Shown here in pieces: positions 7,791 through 17,073 of a stretch of DNA of 62,216 bases. Location: NCBI GenBank assembly GCA_002699425.1, contig PABV01000034.1, positions 35,970 to 98,185 of the forward strand, written 5' to 3'. The position numbers and the translations under genes were made by a program. This DNA is from Methanobacteriota archaeon (lineage in GTDB: Archaea > Thermoplasmatota > Poseidoniia > Poseidoniales > Poseidoniaceae). The first letter of the stretch is position 1, and the number at the start of each line of letters is the position of its first letter. The notes beneath the pieces were generated by a model, which was given only the letters and a program-made list of their open reading frames with translations, ran no database searches and was not told the origin of the DNA.

Positions 7791-9146
7791 ATGGCCTTTT
7801 GCCCTCTAGACTACAGGTACGGTTCTCAAGATTTCAAAGATATTTGGTCTGAACGTGGAAGGCATGAAAGGCAAATAGATGTAGAGCGAGCATTGATTTG
7901 GGCACATTGGCAAATGGGTAGAGTAACCGAAGAAGATTATCGTATCATCGAAGCAATATCCAATCCAGAGGATGTGACCAAGGAACGTGTAAGCGAGATT
8001 GAGGCCCAAACAAAGCACGACATCATGGCACTGACCAAGGCAATGGCTGAGGCTGCGGGAGATGCAGGTTGGTGCATTCATTTAGGGGCAACATCAAATG
8101 ACATCGTGGATACCGCAGTTGCTCTTCAATTAAGAGATTCCATTGTTTTACTTAGAAATTCATTAAAAAAATTGATCAAGCAAACCGCTGAACTCGCAGA
8201 CAGGGAAAAAGCAACCGTTATGTTAGGAAGGACACATGGTCAAGCGGCAGTACCCATTACTTTCGGTCTGAAGGTAGCTGTTTGGTTGGATGAATTAGTC
8301 CGTCAATTGATTCGCCTGGATGAGGCAGAACCTCGTATTGCAGTTGGGAAATTTTTGGGAGCAGTTGGGACAGGTGCGGCCCAAGGTGTTCGTGCCCTTG
8401 AACTTCAAGAACTTATTCTCACGCATCTTGGTCTTGGCGTTCCTCTCGTAACTACGCAAGTTGTCGGAAGGGACCGGTATATCGAATATGTAAGTTGGTT
8501 GGCGAATGTCGCCTGTACTTGTGAAAAAATACTACAAGAGGTAAGAAATCTTCAGCGCTCAGAAATTTCAGAAGCAGGTGAAGGATTTGATGTTTCAAAA
8601 CAAGTTGGTTCTTCTACTATGGCGCACAAGAAAAATCCAATCAAGTCGGAAAATGCCTCAGGTTTAGCAAGAATCGTCAGATCATTCATTATTCCTACAT
8701 ATGAAAATGCACTTCTGTGGCACGAACGAGATTTAGCGAATTCAAGTAGTGAAAGGTTTACCTTATCCCATGCATCAACACTTTGTGAAGATGTTATGGA
8801 AAAAACATGTGATGTTTTGAAAAATTTATGGGTAGATGAAGAAAAGATGCGAGAGAACATCTCTAACCAGAAAGGTCTGGTGATGGCTGAAAAAGTAATG
8901 ATTGAATTGGTTGACCATGGTGTCAGTCGTGATGATGCTCATGAAATAATGCGTTCCGCCTCATTTGAAGCCATTCAATCAGGGGAAGAATTGCTAGATG
9001 TTTGTGCACGCCACCCCGGTATTGCATCCTGTTTTTCAATCGAAGAATTGGAATCAATGTTTGAGCCTGCAAATCATATTGGTTCATCGATTGAATTAAC
9101 TGTAATGGCAATCGAGAAAGCAAGAACCTATGTTTCAGATGATTGA
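7791..9146 (+). CDS. purB: Adenylosuccinate lyase
   Basis: A 451-residue member of the fumarase/aspartase superfamily. The signature loop GSSTMAHKKNP is at 273-283 with the catalytic serine, and an upstream LGRTHGQAA segment holds the conserved histidine. The TSNDIVDTA motif marks PurB. It acts twice in purine synthesis, removing fumarate from SAICAR and from adenylosuccinate. Length is normal. It lies 14 bases after dph6 and its last 19 bases overlap the 3' end of the leftward membrane-protein gene. Confidence 0.96.
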   Translation: MAFCPLDYRYGSQDFKDIWSERGRHERQIDVERALIWAHWQMGRVTEEDYRIIEAISNPEDVTKERVSEIEAQTKHDIMALTKAMAEAAGDAGWCIHLGATSNDIVDTAVALQLRDSIVLLRNSLKKLIKQTAELADREKATVMLGRTHGQAAVPITFGLKVAVWLDELVRQLIRLDEAEPRIAVGKFLGAVGTGAAQGVRALELQELILTHLGLGVPLVTTQVVGRDRYIEYVSWLANVACTCEKILQEVRNLQRSEISEAGEGFDVSKQVGSSTMAHKKNPIKSENASGLARIVRSFIIPTYENALLWHERDLANSSSERFTLSHASTLCEDVMEKTCDVLKNLWVDEEKMRENISNQKGLVMAEKVMIELVDHGVSRDDAHEIMRSASFEAIQSGEELLDVCARHPGIASCFSIEELESMFEPANHIGSSIELTVMAIEKARTYVSDD

Positions 9147-9568
9147 GGTTTGTTTGCGTCTTTCATGACGATCTTTATGAAAATAATGGCGATTGTGGTT
9201 GAAAAAAGAAAGCCAGATCCCATGTATATTGATGTGTTGAACCACATGATCGTCATACCGATTAATGACATATATCCTATTCCTTGGCACAAGGTAAGGG
9301 CTTTAACAAAACGGTTACGAAGGTTTTCGTCTAGTCTAAAGTATTGTTCTTGTAAAAAAGTATACAATAGAAAATACAAGCCTTGGAAGGGGATTGTAGC
9401 CGCTACGATTGTTAAACCAATTTCTCTGGAAATTTCTGGTTTTGTCTCTTGTTGAAGAGTTTGAACAAGTAATAGTGCAGTATTTGTTCCCAAGAGCGCG
9501 GCCATAATATTCCATCTTTTTTCGTCAGAAAAGACTGTAGAATTTGTGATGGTATCCGAATCCGCCAT
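9128..9568 (-). CDS. Four-helix membrane protein of unknown function
   Basis: A 146-residue protein with about four hydrophobic segments near residues 22-38, 50-71, 88-109 and 114-134, short polar loops and a basic/polar tail. I do not recognise a family. A TTG at 9580 is also in frame, but neither it nor the ATG at 9568 has a clear ribosome-binding site, so the ATG is preferred. It lies 36 bases downstream of another small membrane-protein gene and overlaps purB by 19 bp. Confidence 0.6.
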   Translation of the reverse strand: MADSDTITNSTVFSDEKRWNIMAALLGTNTALLLVQTLQQETKPEISREIGLTIVAATIPFQGLYFLLYTFLQEQYFRLDENLRNRFVKALTLCQGIGYMSLIGMTIMWFNTSIYMGSGFLFSTTIAIIFIKIVMKDANKPQSSET

Positions 9569-9604
9569 AAACTTAGACAAGGAAGAAGGAGATTAGACCT
9601 TCCG

Positions 9605-9826
9605 CTACATTAGGAGATAAAGTAGGCTACCTGTGACAGTTGCAACGATGATGAGCAAGATAATCATAGCGTGCGGTCCATATTGATTTTTGTCATCAAG
9701 AGCTGTACCGATGAGCCCATGTTTTTTCAGTGCTACAATAAAACCACCATCTTCATGCTCAAACTCAGGGAGTGGCCGACGAGGGATTCGCTCACCTTTG
9801 TTCAGAACTGTGTTATCATCGCCCAT
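9605..9826 (-). CDS. Small single-span membrane protein
   Basis: A 73-residue protein with a polar, charged N-terminal half and one hydrophobic helix at the extreme C-terminus (about residues 53-72), so it looks like a tail-anchored protein. GGTAGG lies about twelve bases before the ATG at 9826, and the gene faces the CBS gene across 57 bases. Tail-anchored proteins are the clients of Get3-type ATPases, and an ArsA/Get3 homologue is encoded at 31292, but any link is inference. No family recognised. Confidence 0.55.
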   Translation of the reverse strand: MGDDNTVLNKGERIPRRPLPEFEHEDGGFIVALKKHGLIGTALDDKNQYGPHAMIILLIIVATVTGSLLYLLM

Positions 9827-9850
9827 GCAAAGCCTACCAGTATCAGGAAC

Positions 9851-9864
9851 ATAGGTTTGCCTAT
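9851..9864. repeat. Short inverted repeat upstream of the CBS gene
   Basis: ATAGG and CCTAT form perfect 5-bp arms around a TTTG centre, 20-33 bases before the CBS ATG at 9884 and in the spacer shared with the divergent 73-residue gene. The position would suit an operator. Arms this short can occur by chance. Confidence 0.25.
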
Positions 9865-9883
9865 TGGTAAACTCTAAGCATTC

Positions 9884-10456
9884 ATGTACTCTCGGGGAAG
9901 CATGCAGGCCCCAACCATATCAGATATGTCCATAACAGACGAACATGTAGTTGTTGATAGAAAAACAACAGTAGGCATGGTATCCGAACGATTATCACGT
10001 AGTCCCGATGATGCAATACTTGTAACAGATAAGGCAGGAAACGTTGCAGGTGTCGTAACGTCAAAAGATATTTTCAAAGCACTTGGTGAGGGAAAAGGTG
10101 TAGTAAAACTTCGACTTGAAAAAATCATGAGGACGAACGTTTTCACTACAGAAGCAAATACGCCGTTAGCAGAAGCACTCACACAAATTTCTAAGCAAGG
10201 CCCTGACGCTATTGTAATCATGGACGGCCCGAACTTTGCGGGCTATTTCTCTCCAGATGATTACAGGAGTGCTTCAAGACGTATTGAAGCACATCAATCC
10301 ATGGCATCTCGCTTGAAACAATCGAAGTCAGCACTTACTGAAGCTGCTTCAGAAGTTGAAGAAACCGACCCAGATCAAGAAAAAATGGATTTGATTAATC
10401 TTCTCCTTGGAGACAACGAGGAAGAAGAAGAAGAAGAAATCAGTTCAGGTTTCTAA
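9884..10456 (+). CDS. CBS-domain protein with acidic tail
   Basis: A 190-residue protein with a pair of CBS motifs (about 10-70 and 75-132). The first ends in VTDKAGNVAGVVTSKDI, the classic second strand-loop-helix of a CBS repeat. A helical linker follows, then a tail ending in seven consecutive glutamates. CBS pairs bind adenosyl ligands and act as energy sensors. No catalytic domain is attached, so this is a stand-alone sensor. The ATG at 9902 is an alternative start and has GGGGA just upstream. The next gene, a RecA-like protein, begins 11 bases after the stop and is probably co-transcribed. Confidence 0.82.
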   Translation: MYSRGSMQAPTISDMSITDEHVVVDRKTTVGMVSERLSRSPDDAILVTDKAGNVAGVVTSKDIFKALGEGKGVVKLRLEKIMRTNVFTTEANTPLAEALTQISKQGPDAIVIMDGPNFAGYFSPDDYRSASRRIEAHQSMASRLKQSKSALTEAASEVEETDPDQEKMDLINLLLGDNEEEEEEEISSGF

Positions 10457-10467
10457 CCGGTGTCGAG

Positions 10468-11028
10468 ATGTTTAGGCCAGTCTTGGCTGGTAAAGCCATC
10501 CATTTGGTTGTTGAATCACGCTGTGGAGGAACAACCATGGCATTGCAGATTGCAAGACATGTCATTGAGGAAGGCGGTCGTGTGATTTGGGCTTGCAATG
10601 ATTTCCCAGACAACCAACGTTTTGCAGATGTGTTTAAGGGGCTCAATCCAGTTCAATCTTCACGTTTTCATGCCCTAAATCTCGGAGGGCCAGTTGAACA
10701 AGTCTATTCTAGAATCAAAGATACAATGCATGCCCTTCCAAATGTCCGTTTAGTTGTAGTCGATGAATGGTGTCCTAAAACAGGAGTGCCACCAAAAATC
10801 AATGTCAAGAAAACTCAGGAAATTATCGATAACCGGAAAGAAATTTCCACATTACTTATCTCAAAAGGTGGCGTCGATATGGAAAACTCAGGAATCAAGG
10901 AAAGAGGAAAACTCACAGATACCGAAACATGGTATCTAAAGAAAAGAGAAGGGGGTTTGAGGTCGCTTTCGCTCCCTGATAGTGAGTTAGAACTCAAAAT
11001 AGAAGATGCCGGTTTCGTCGAAAATTAA
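10468..11028 (+). CDS. RecA/RadB-like protein with degenerate Walker A
   Basis: A 186-residue protein whose opening resembles the RecA/RadB/KaiC fold: a beta strand, a loop at 16-23, the helix MALQIARHVIEEGG, the strand RVIWACND, and a Walker B-like strand RLVVVDEW at 94-101. The loop reads ESRCGGTT where GxxxxGKT is expected, so the phosphate-binding lysine is missing. It may bind ATP weakly or not at all. GGTG lies before the ATG at 10468. It follows the CBS gene by 11 bases and its end overlaps the opposite gene by 4. The homology is by eye, and no function is assigned. Confidence 0.6.
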   Translation: MFRPVLAGKAIHLVVESRCGGTTMALQIARHVIEEGGRVIWACNDFPDNQRFADVFKGLNPVQSSRFHALNLGGPVEQVYSRIKDTMHALPNVRLVVVDEWCPKTGVPPKINVKKTQEIIDNRKEISTLLISKGGVDMENSGIKERGKLTDTETWYLKKREGGLRSLSLPDSELELKIEDAGFVEN

Positions 11029-11264
11029 TCTTCAAAATCTTCGCCCAGCAAATCTGCCATTTCTTGTAAGGCATCTTCATCTGGCTCATCGAATTGATCG
11101 GGGTTTTTTGCCCCGCCGTCCATTACATCACTTCCTGCAATTTTTGGTGCTGCTTGTTCTTTTGCGACTTCGATATTTCTTTTACCACGTTGATAAATGA
11201 ACCACCCCATCCCAATGAGGGTTAGAAATAACAGCCCATAAACGACATTTTCTGTGGTTGACAT
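11025..11264 (-). CDS. Small membrane-anchored acidic protein
   Basis: A 79-residue protein with one N-terminal transmembrane helix (about 8-25), a short basic stretch (QRGKRN) and an acidic cytoplasmic-type tail ending in GEDFED. It lies 15 bases downstream of tiaS on the same strand and overlaps the RecA-like gene by 4 bases at the 3' end. No family recognised. Small size and no clear ribosome-binding site lower confidence, but the fit between neighbours argues that it is real. Confidence 0.55.
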   Translation of the reverse strand: MSTTENVVYGLLFLTLIGMGWFIYQRGKRNIEVAKEQAAPKIAGSDVMDGGAKNPDQFDEPDEDALQEMADLLGEDFED

Positions 11265-11279
11265 GGGTTGGGGAGAAAA

Positions 11280-12434
11280 TCAAAGGTCATGACTATTTTG
11301 GTTTAAATCTAACTTTGAAAGGTGTCTGCGGGCATTGAGTGGGGGCATCGTCCATTTTGCTTCCGGGTCATATTCTAGTTTGCTTTCGTAATCTTTTTTG
11401 ATGATTGTTCTACAAGATGGGCACCTTGATCCTTGGTTTTTCCCCATCGACTTCATTCGCTTTCCACATGAACATAATGGTCTTTCTTGATGATAAGAAT
11501 GGGTTTTTCTCAATCCTTCTAGGTGAATGCTTCCATCAGAGGCTCTCAGCCCCACATATTCAACACAATCTCCACTTACCAGAGATTGGGCAAGAAGTTT
11601 TACATCTCCGGTTTCTCCAAAAGCAATGACTATATCATGTTCTAACTGTACGATGACGTGACCTCCTTTTTTGACAAGAATTTCCTCAACCTTACCCTTG
11701 TGAATCATAGCAAGATGATCTCCAGATGCTTGATTCGTCTTAAATATCCGCCAACCTTCTATTTCTGCGGTTCCAGGGGCAGAGATTAGTTTCTTTGTAG
11801 CGCTTTCAGCGATATCAACAGTAAACGCACGAAGCCCAAACATCACAGGACAAGGGCCTCTTGGAGCAAGTAAACCTTGTTTCAATCTTGGATCCCTACA
11901 GAGAAAGGTACCATCGATATGATCTACTTCAATCAATGCCTTTTCATCGACTGCTCGCATATTTTTTCTCCATGCAATTGATTCATAGGTTGCATTGGTT
12001 CCTTTCCAAGCACATGCAGCCGCAGCGCCAATCATTCCCCAACCACCCCATGCACGCACCGGGGTTGGAAGATAATCGATTTGTCTTCGAACGGCAGTCC
12101 AATAATACTCAGGGTCAGGGTCATTTTGGTAAACAACCATACCCGGTTCGCTTGGATATTGTTTTCGATTATCATGTTCAGATTCGGCAATTTTCCCTTT
12201 CAGTGGTTCAATCATTTCAGTCCATATTCGATCCAAATCATCTATCGTTTGTTCTTTTGGAATAATTTTTGCTGCTACAGCAGCATTCCCTCTCGTTCTT
12301 CTTTGTGCAAATGGATAGAGTCTTACAAGTCTTAACTCCAATATTTCACAATCAAGTTCACATAATACCTGGTGGAAGGTGTAGGTCGTACATCCCCCAA
12401 GTAAAGAATCTGTATCATCGAGCCCAATCCACAT
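11280..12434 (-). CDS. tiaS: tRNA(Ile2) 2-agmatinylcytidine synthetase TiaS
   Basis: A 384-residue protein that opens with IGLDDTDSLLGGCTTY, the TiaS catalytic-domain signature. An OB-fold region (about 255-320) and a C-terminal zinc ribbon (CSCGKR...CPSCRT) follow. TiaS attaches agmatine to C34 of the CAU-anticodon tRNAIle so that it reads AUA, an archaea-specific modification. The frame is open 31 codons upstream, but starting at the ATG at 12434 places the motif at residue 3, as in the family, and leaves room for a divergent promoter. No strong ribosome-binding site is seen. Confidence 0.92.
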   Translation of the reverse strand: MWIGLDDTDSLLGGCTTYTFHQVLCELDCEILELRLVRLYPFAQRRTRGNAAVAAKIIPKEQTIDDLDRIWTEMIEPLKGKIAESEHDNRKQYPSEPGMVVYQNDPDPEYYWTAVRRQIDYLPTPVRAWGGWGMIGAAAACAWKGTNATYESIAWRKNMRAVDEKALIEVDHIDGTFLCRDPRLKQGLLAPRGPCPVMFGLRAFTVDIAESATKKLISAPGTAEIEGWRIFKTNQASGDHLAMIHKGKVEEILVKKGGHVIVQLEHDIVIAFGETGDVKLLAQSLVSGDCVEYVGLRASDGSIHLEGLRKTHSYHQERPLCSCGKRMKSMGKNQGSRCPSCRTIIKKDYESKLEYDPEAKWTMPPLNARRHLSKLDLNQNSHDL

Positions 12435-12512
12435 CGGCTTCGATGTCTTCTCAATGAGGATGCCAATCAGTTTTACCCCATAAGTGATTGAAATAAGGCA
12501 AAGAGTAATACG

Positions 12513-13460
12513 ATGTTGCACCTTCAAATCAATGTGTTCGTTGAGAAAGGTCTGGCCACAATACTTGGCGGACTAGGCATGATATTGTTGGGTTTTGCAT
12601 GGCACACTAAGAACTCATCAATCGAAAAGTTGGCACCAATAGGATGGGTGTTGACGGGTTTCTTTTTCTTTAATGATACCCCTTATTATCTTGAAGCTGA
12701 GGATTTAGTTCTCACTGTTATGTCGGCTGCTTGCCTGCCAGGTGCAATTGGTATCTTTATCTGGGAAAGAAGAGCGACTAAGTCTGTTGAAATAAGTGCT
12801 TTGAAATGGTTCAGAGGAGCCGTGTTTTACGCAGGTTTCCCATACTTGCTGATTGCTCATGTCCCTGTGTTGAATGTTCTTGCAATTTGGTTTGTTGCTT
12901 GGCAATCGTGTTTTATGTTGAGATTATGTGGTCTCAATGATGTACATCTTGGAGAAACTTATGTAGATACAGGTTCTTCAACAATATTATGGTCAGAATG
13001 GGAAGGCAATAAGTGGTTTATGACCGAAACCATGGGAGAATATCCATTCTATACTGAGTTGGTGCTCGGTGATGGTGGATTTATCGGGATTAACTTCATT
13101 TTAGCTTGTACTGCAATCCAATCGATGATTATTTTCGTCGGTGCTATCGTTGTTTTAGATCTAAACTGGAAAAAGAGAGTTCGTGCGCTGTTAATTTCTC
13201 TTCCAATTATTCACATTCTTAACCTATTCAGAAATGCTGGACTTATTTGGCTTCACATCACTTACGATAACTGGGATTTCTATGGATTGACAGTGTTTGA
13301 ATTTGGACATGCTTATGCAGCAAGAGTTGTATCTTTAGGAGCGATGTTTCTCATGGCATTGGTTATGTTTGAACTTCTTCCCGCCATGCACAAACATGTA
13401 ATGACATTAATGGAGCCTTTCCGATTGAATCGTAATCAATCAACACGTTCCCATGAATAA
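12513..13460 (+). CDS. artA: Archaeosortase (ArtA-like)
   Basis: A 315-residue polytopic membrane protein with about eight hydrophobic segments. It contains the exosortase/archaeosortase catalytic pattern: Cys199 in LACTAIQSM, Arg240 in LNLFRNAGL, and His266/Arg271 in EFGHAYAARV. The 41-residue Cys-to-Arg spacing fits what I recall for haloarchaeal ArtA. These transpeptidase-like enzymes remove C-terminal sorting signals such as PGF-CTERM and attach surface proteins to lipid. No protein ending in such a signal is encoded here, so its substrates lie elsewhere. It overlaps the large surface-protein gene by 25 bp at the 3' end. Confidence 0.85.
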   Translation: MLHLQINVFVEKGLATILGGLGMILLGFAWHTKNSSIEKLAPIGWVLTGFFFFNDTPYYLEAEDLVLTVMSAACLPGAIGIFIWERRATKSVEISALKWFRGAVFYAGFPYLLIAHVPVLNVLAIWFVAWQSCFMLRLCGLNDVHLGETYVDTGSSTILWSEWEGNKWFMTETMGEYPFYTELVLGDGGFIGINFILACTAIQSMIIFVGAIVVLDLNWKKRVRALLISLPIIHILNLFRNAGLIWLHITYDNWDFYGLTVFEFGHAYAARVVSLGAMFLMALVMFELLPAMHKHVMTLMEPFRLNRNQSTRSHE

Positions 13461-16400
13461 TCGCTGTTTTCTCTCCCCCATATGTTACCGGAACCTGAGG
13501 GCCATTCAATCTGTTCTGAACCATTTTCGCTAATCATTCCCATGAGGTTCTGGGCAGGAACATCTTGTTGTTCACCCTGCTGCAGGGTTTCTTGGAACTC
13601 TAATATTTCGTGAGGATCATAATTTTCAACATTCGTTTTTTGGTTGTTTGAAAAAATAATCTCTTTAGATTCTTGCGTAAATTCATCATGCTGTTGATCT
13701 TGGAAAAGTATTGACTCAGGGGGCACAATATCATGAGGGTTGTCCTGGCTTGAAGAGGTCTCATTCTCTCTTCTCATGCCATATGAGATGGCAAATAATG
13801 CAACAACAAGAATGATGCCAAAAATCCCTAAGCCACCATAAAGCATGTCATTTGGAATCGATGCTGCAATGTCGCTATTGTCACCAATTCCGTCACCATC
13901 TGTATCAACAGATTCACTCGGATCATCTGGAAAAGCATCAGATTCATCTCTAACACCATCTCCATCCGAATCGAAGGCATCATAGGTATTGACACAATTC
14001 CTCTTCGCTGCCAAATATTCATTTTCATCGATATAACCATCGATATTGCCATCTGCATCCTTTGGGGAAAATGAATTGCTCCATTCGACAGATGACAATT
14101 CTTCAATGGATATACGGTTAAGATCGAATTGTGACCACACGATTTCTAATTCAGAATCACAAGAACACAAACCTTGTTTCAATTCTTTGCTGTCAATTTG
14201 GTTATCATTGTTGAGATCATAGGTGGAATCAGTCCATTCAAATTGGCTAAGCATTCCATTTCTATCTTGGTCAAGTTCGCTAAATAAATTTGAAGAATAC
14301 TCCTCACAACTAATGATTTTGTTGTCATTCTCAACATTATCATCACTCGTTTCTTCTCCCCAATTTGCAACGATTGAAACTCCTGAAATGTCTTTGAGAA
14401 CAATCATTGAGATATCAAATCGGCCAGGCGATGGATTCCATATGCTTATTTTTTGTTCAGTACCTGGGCCTTGGGAAAACTGAACAATATTTTCTTGACT
14501 TACTTGTGCTTGCCTTCCATTTCTTCGGTCATTGGGTCCCTCATTGAAATCAGGCGCATTCGAAACCATCCCAGATGCCGTCAACAATATCTCACCATTT
14601 CCATCAAAAGTTTCGATGATCAAAACAGCCTCTGGTCGATCTAATTCAACGAAGAAATCAATTTCCACTCCTCCAGGGGCCGATATTTGTGAATAAACCT
14701 CGCCATTGTATAACTCGATGGGATTCAATATCGGCTCCCAAAGATACTTATCCTCAAAGGAGGCAGTGATGTTGACATTTGCAAAGACGCTTTCTGTATC
14801 TAAGAGAATGATCCATTTACCTGGTTTGGGATTATTGAAACCGATTGTATCTGAAGGACCGGGAGCAATTGAATTGAAGTCATAATTGATGGGGTCAGGA
14901 CTCGAACCATGTTTGACAAATAACTGCGCTTCTCCAAACCCATCATCAAGTTTAATCACTAATCTTTCTACGTTTTCATCAACCATAATGTAGAAGAATT
15001 GGTCTAAACCCTCATGACCAGCAATTGGTCCATGTGATTGATTATCAAACAATTCAATGGCTTCTTCTGGCTCTATATTATCGGGAGATTCAAATAAATT
15101 TGCGATAATATTCCCATTTGAATAACTGCCAAATTCTCTCACGATGATGTAATATAAGTCAGGTTCCACATCGTATAATGTTACATCTTGGTATGGACCA
15201 CTCTTACGAGAACTCTGGTAGTCTTTATCCAGGTTATCTTCACTATCATCAGGATTTAATTCTTGATTGAATATCCAGAACACGTCATCTTGGATGAATG
15301 GAATTGCCCCTTTTTTAACGTAGAGTTCGCAATCTCCAGAACCTCCAAATGTATTGATACTGAGTTGTTCAAGAGGCGTAGATACATTCACATAGAAATA
15401 ATGAAGAGTAAATTGTTGGAAAGGCCATCCTGGGCCATTTTCCCATCCTTGTTTGTTCGAATCATCGAATTTCTCACTCCCTCCAACACCTGGCACGGAA
15501 ATTCCATCAAATAATTCTGTCATCTCACTCAATGGAGGGGGATCTGGCGCGGTTATCCACTGGATACTAATCGTAAAATCAACCAAGTCCATGTCAGATT
15601 CGAGGACAAACCACCAAATGCCGTCAGAAGGCCACTCAATATCCCAGAAAGCAATACCCCAGCCGGATGTTAATTGATGTTCATGTGACCATGAAGACGG
15701 AACTGAATCATGACCTACGTAAATATCAAAATTGGGTTGCATACCTCTGCGAAATTCGCTAAAAGCAGATAATTGAAGGTGAGCTGTGTTATTGGGGAGT
15801 TCAACAAAAAAGAGATATTTTGTATCGTGATTTGTATCCAGTACGTAATCTTCCTCATTTTCAAGACGAATGGCCTGTCCAACGAGGGAGCCATCCGGCA
15901 TAACCCAGTGAGCGCCATATATGGTGCCGGTCCTCGAATCTTGGTCGTAGGTTAGGCTTCCTTTTCCTTCATTAAAATTCCAAAGCGTTACAACGTCCCA
16001 TGCCTCTTCTAGATTGTTATAACGGGAGATTGATATTTCATCTAACATACCATTGAAGTAATTGCAATCGCAAGATGCCCCCATTTTACCAATGATCAGT
16101 TCATCACATCCAAGGTTATTTTCAAAACAATAATTTGATCCAAAATTTCCATCAGGTATGGTCAAGTTATTTGTGTCAAAGTTTCCTGAAGGAGTATGAT
16201 TTACAAAAAATACACCATTGGTAGCACTCACTTCTACAGCAACATCGACCCATTGGTTTAGAGGTAGAGATGTATTGGAAATTTCATGTTTACTCAGGCT
16301 GTAATCACTTGCGAATGCGAGCATACCTTCTCTGACATACAGTCCCCAACCATAATCGCCTTTCATCACGATGAATTGATTTCCTTCATTCGATTCTAGT

Positions 16401-17029
16401 TTTATTTTCGCTTGAATTTTAATTGTATCATTAAAATGTAGCGCTTCATCGTGCTCAACCTTAACGTAATCATCTATCCCATCGAAACGTAGATTGTAAT
16501 TGGCTCCCGGCCCAACTTCGACTACTCCGTATACAGAAAAATATTCAGGATTATTTTCTAGATCATTCCACTTGTTTTCTTCGATGCTACCCATGTTTGT
16601 TCCGGTTATGTGAACATAATCTTCATCTTCACCGAGCCCTGGTTGGCTTTCTGCCCAGTTTCTATAGATGTAAGGACTTCCGTCATGCCATTGGAAAACC
16701 CCTTCTTCTTCAGCATCAGATAATCCAATCCATACGTGGCGGTATTGATCTCCTCCCCTCGCAAATGTTTCGAAAATCCAATCATGTTCTTGAGCATCGT
16801 TCACAGTTACAAGAAATCCGTCTAGGCCGCGCGCCGCTTCTGCGGCTTCTGACCAAGATGATGCGGATAAGAGGTGGTAAGTGTGATTGTTGGCAGGATT
16901 AACCTCAGTTCTTATGACTTCAATGTCTTCTACATTTTGGGCAGAAGTTGAACCTTGGCTGGGGATCAAAGCACCGATGAATATACAAACAATCAACAAG
17001 GTAAATCTGTTGTTGTGTTTTTGGGTCAC
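13436..17029 (-). CDS. Large secreted lectin/LamG/PPC surface protein with membrane anchor
   Basis: A 1197-residue cell-surface protein. In order: signal peptide (about 1-30); C-type lectin-like domain (45-171, with WIGL and WND motifs); LamG/concanavalin-like domain (175-350); four PPC-type beta-sandwich repeats (about 403-493, 506-648, 660-758, 770-890); EF-hand or dockerin-like calcium loops (910-1015, for example DQDRNGMLSQFE); thrombospondin type 3-like repeats (1023-1056); a transmembrane helix (about 1060-1082); and a 115-residue Gln/Glu-rich cytoplasmic tail. A role in binding carbohydrates or particles is likely by domain content. The start is GTG at 17029, which directly precedes a normal signal peptide. 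There is no C-terminal sorting signal. Confidence 0.85.
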   Translation of the reverse strand: MTQKHNNRFTLLIVCIFIGALIPSQGSTSAQNVEDIEVIRTEVNPANNHTYHLLSASSWSEAAEAARGLDGFLVTVNDAQEHDWIFETFARGGDQYRHVWIGLSDAEEEGVFQWHDGSPYIYRNWAESQPGLGEDEDYVHITGTNMGSIEENKWNDLENNPEYFSVYGVVEVGPGANYNLRFDGIDDYVKVEHDEALHFNDTIKIQAKIKLESNEGNQFIVMKGDYGWGLYVREGMLAFASDYSLSKHEISNTSLPLNQWVDVAVEVSATNGVFFVNHTPSGNFDTNNLTIPDGNFGSNYCFENNLGCDELIIGKMGASCDCNYFNGMLDEISISRYNNLEEAWDVVTLWNFNEGKGSLTYDQDSRTGTIYGAHWVMPDGSLVGQAIRLENEEDYVLDTNHDTKYLFFVELPNNTAHLQLSAFSEFRRGMQPNFDIYVGHDSVPSSWSHEHQLTSGWGIAFWDIEWPSDGIWWFVLESDMDLVDFTISIQWITAPDPPPLSEMTELFDGISVPGVGGSEKFDDSNKQGWENGPGWPFQQFTLHYFYVNVSTPLEQLSINTFGGSGDCELYVKKGAIPFIQDDVFWIFNQELNPDDSEDNLDKDYQSSRKSGPYQDVTLYDVEPDLYYIIVREFGSYSNGNIIANLFESPDNIEPEEAIELFDNQSHGPIAGHEGLDQFFYIMVDENVERLVIKLDDGFGEAQLFVKHGSSPDPINYDFNSIAPGPSDTIGFNNPKPGKWIILLDTESVFANVNITASFEDKYLWEPILNPIELYNGEVYSQISAPGGVEIDFFVELDRPEAVLIIETFDGNGEILLTASGMVSNAPDFNEGPNDRRNGRQAQVSQENIVQFSQGPGTEQKISIWNPSPGRFDISMIVLKDISGVSIVANWGEETSDDNVENDNKIISCEEYSSNLFSELDQDRNGMLSQFEWTDSTYDLNNDNQIDSKELKQGLCSCDSELEIVWSQFDLNRISIEELSSVEWSNSFSPKDADGNIDGYIDENEYLAAKRNCVNTYDAFDSDGDGVRDESDAFPDDPSESVDTDGDGIGDNSDIAASIPNDMLYGGLGIFGIILVVALFAISYGMRRENETSSSQDNPHDIVPPESILFQDQQHDEFTQESKEIIFSNNQKTNVENYDPHEILEFQETLQQGEQQDVPAQNLMGMISENGSEQIEWPSGSGNIWGRENSDYSWERVD

Positions 17030-17073
17030 GTGCTTTGCATGATAATGGGGTTCTTGAAACTAATTCACTCTTG

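Noticed and set aside
10468-11028. Calling this gene radB
   Set aside because: Only the general strand-loop-helix order fits; the P-loop lysine and other RadB motifs are missing.
13436-13900. Possible PGF-CTERM sorting signal in the lectin-type surface protein next to the archaeosortase
   Set aside because: The hydrophobic helix is followed by about 115 residues, not a short basic end, and no PGF-type motif precedes it.
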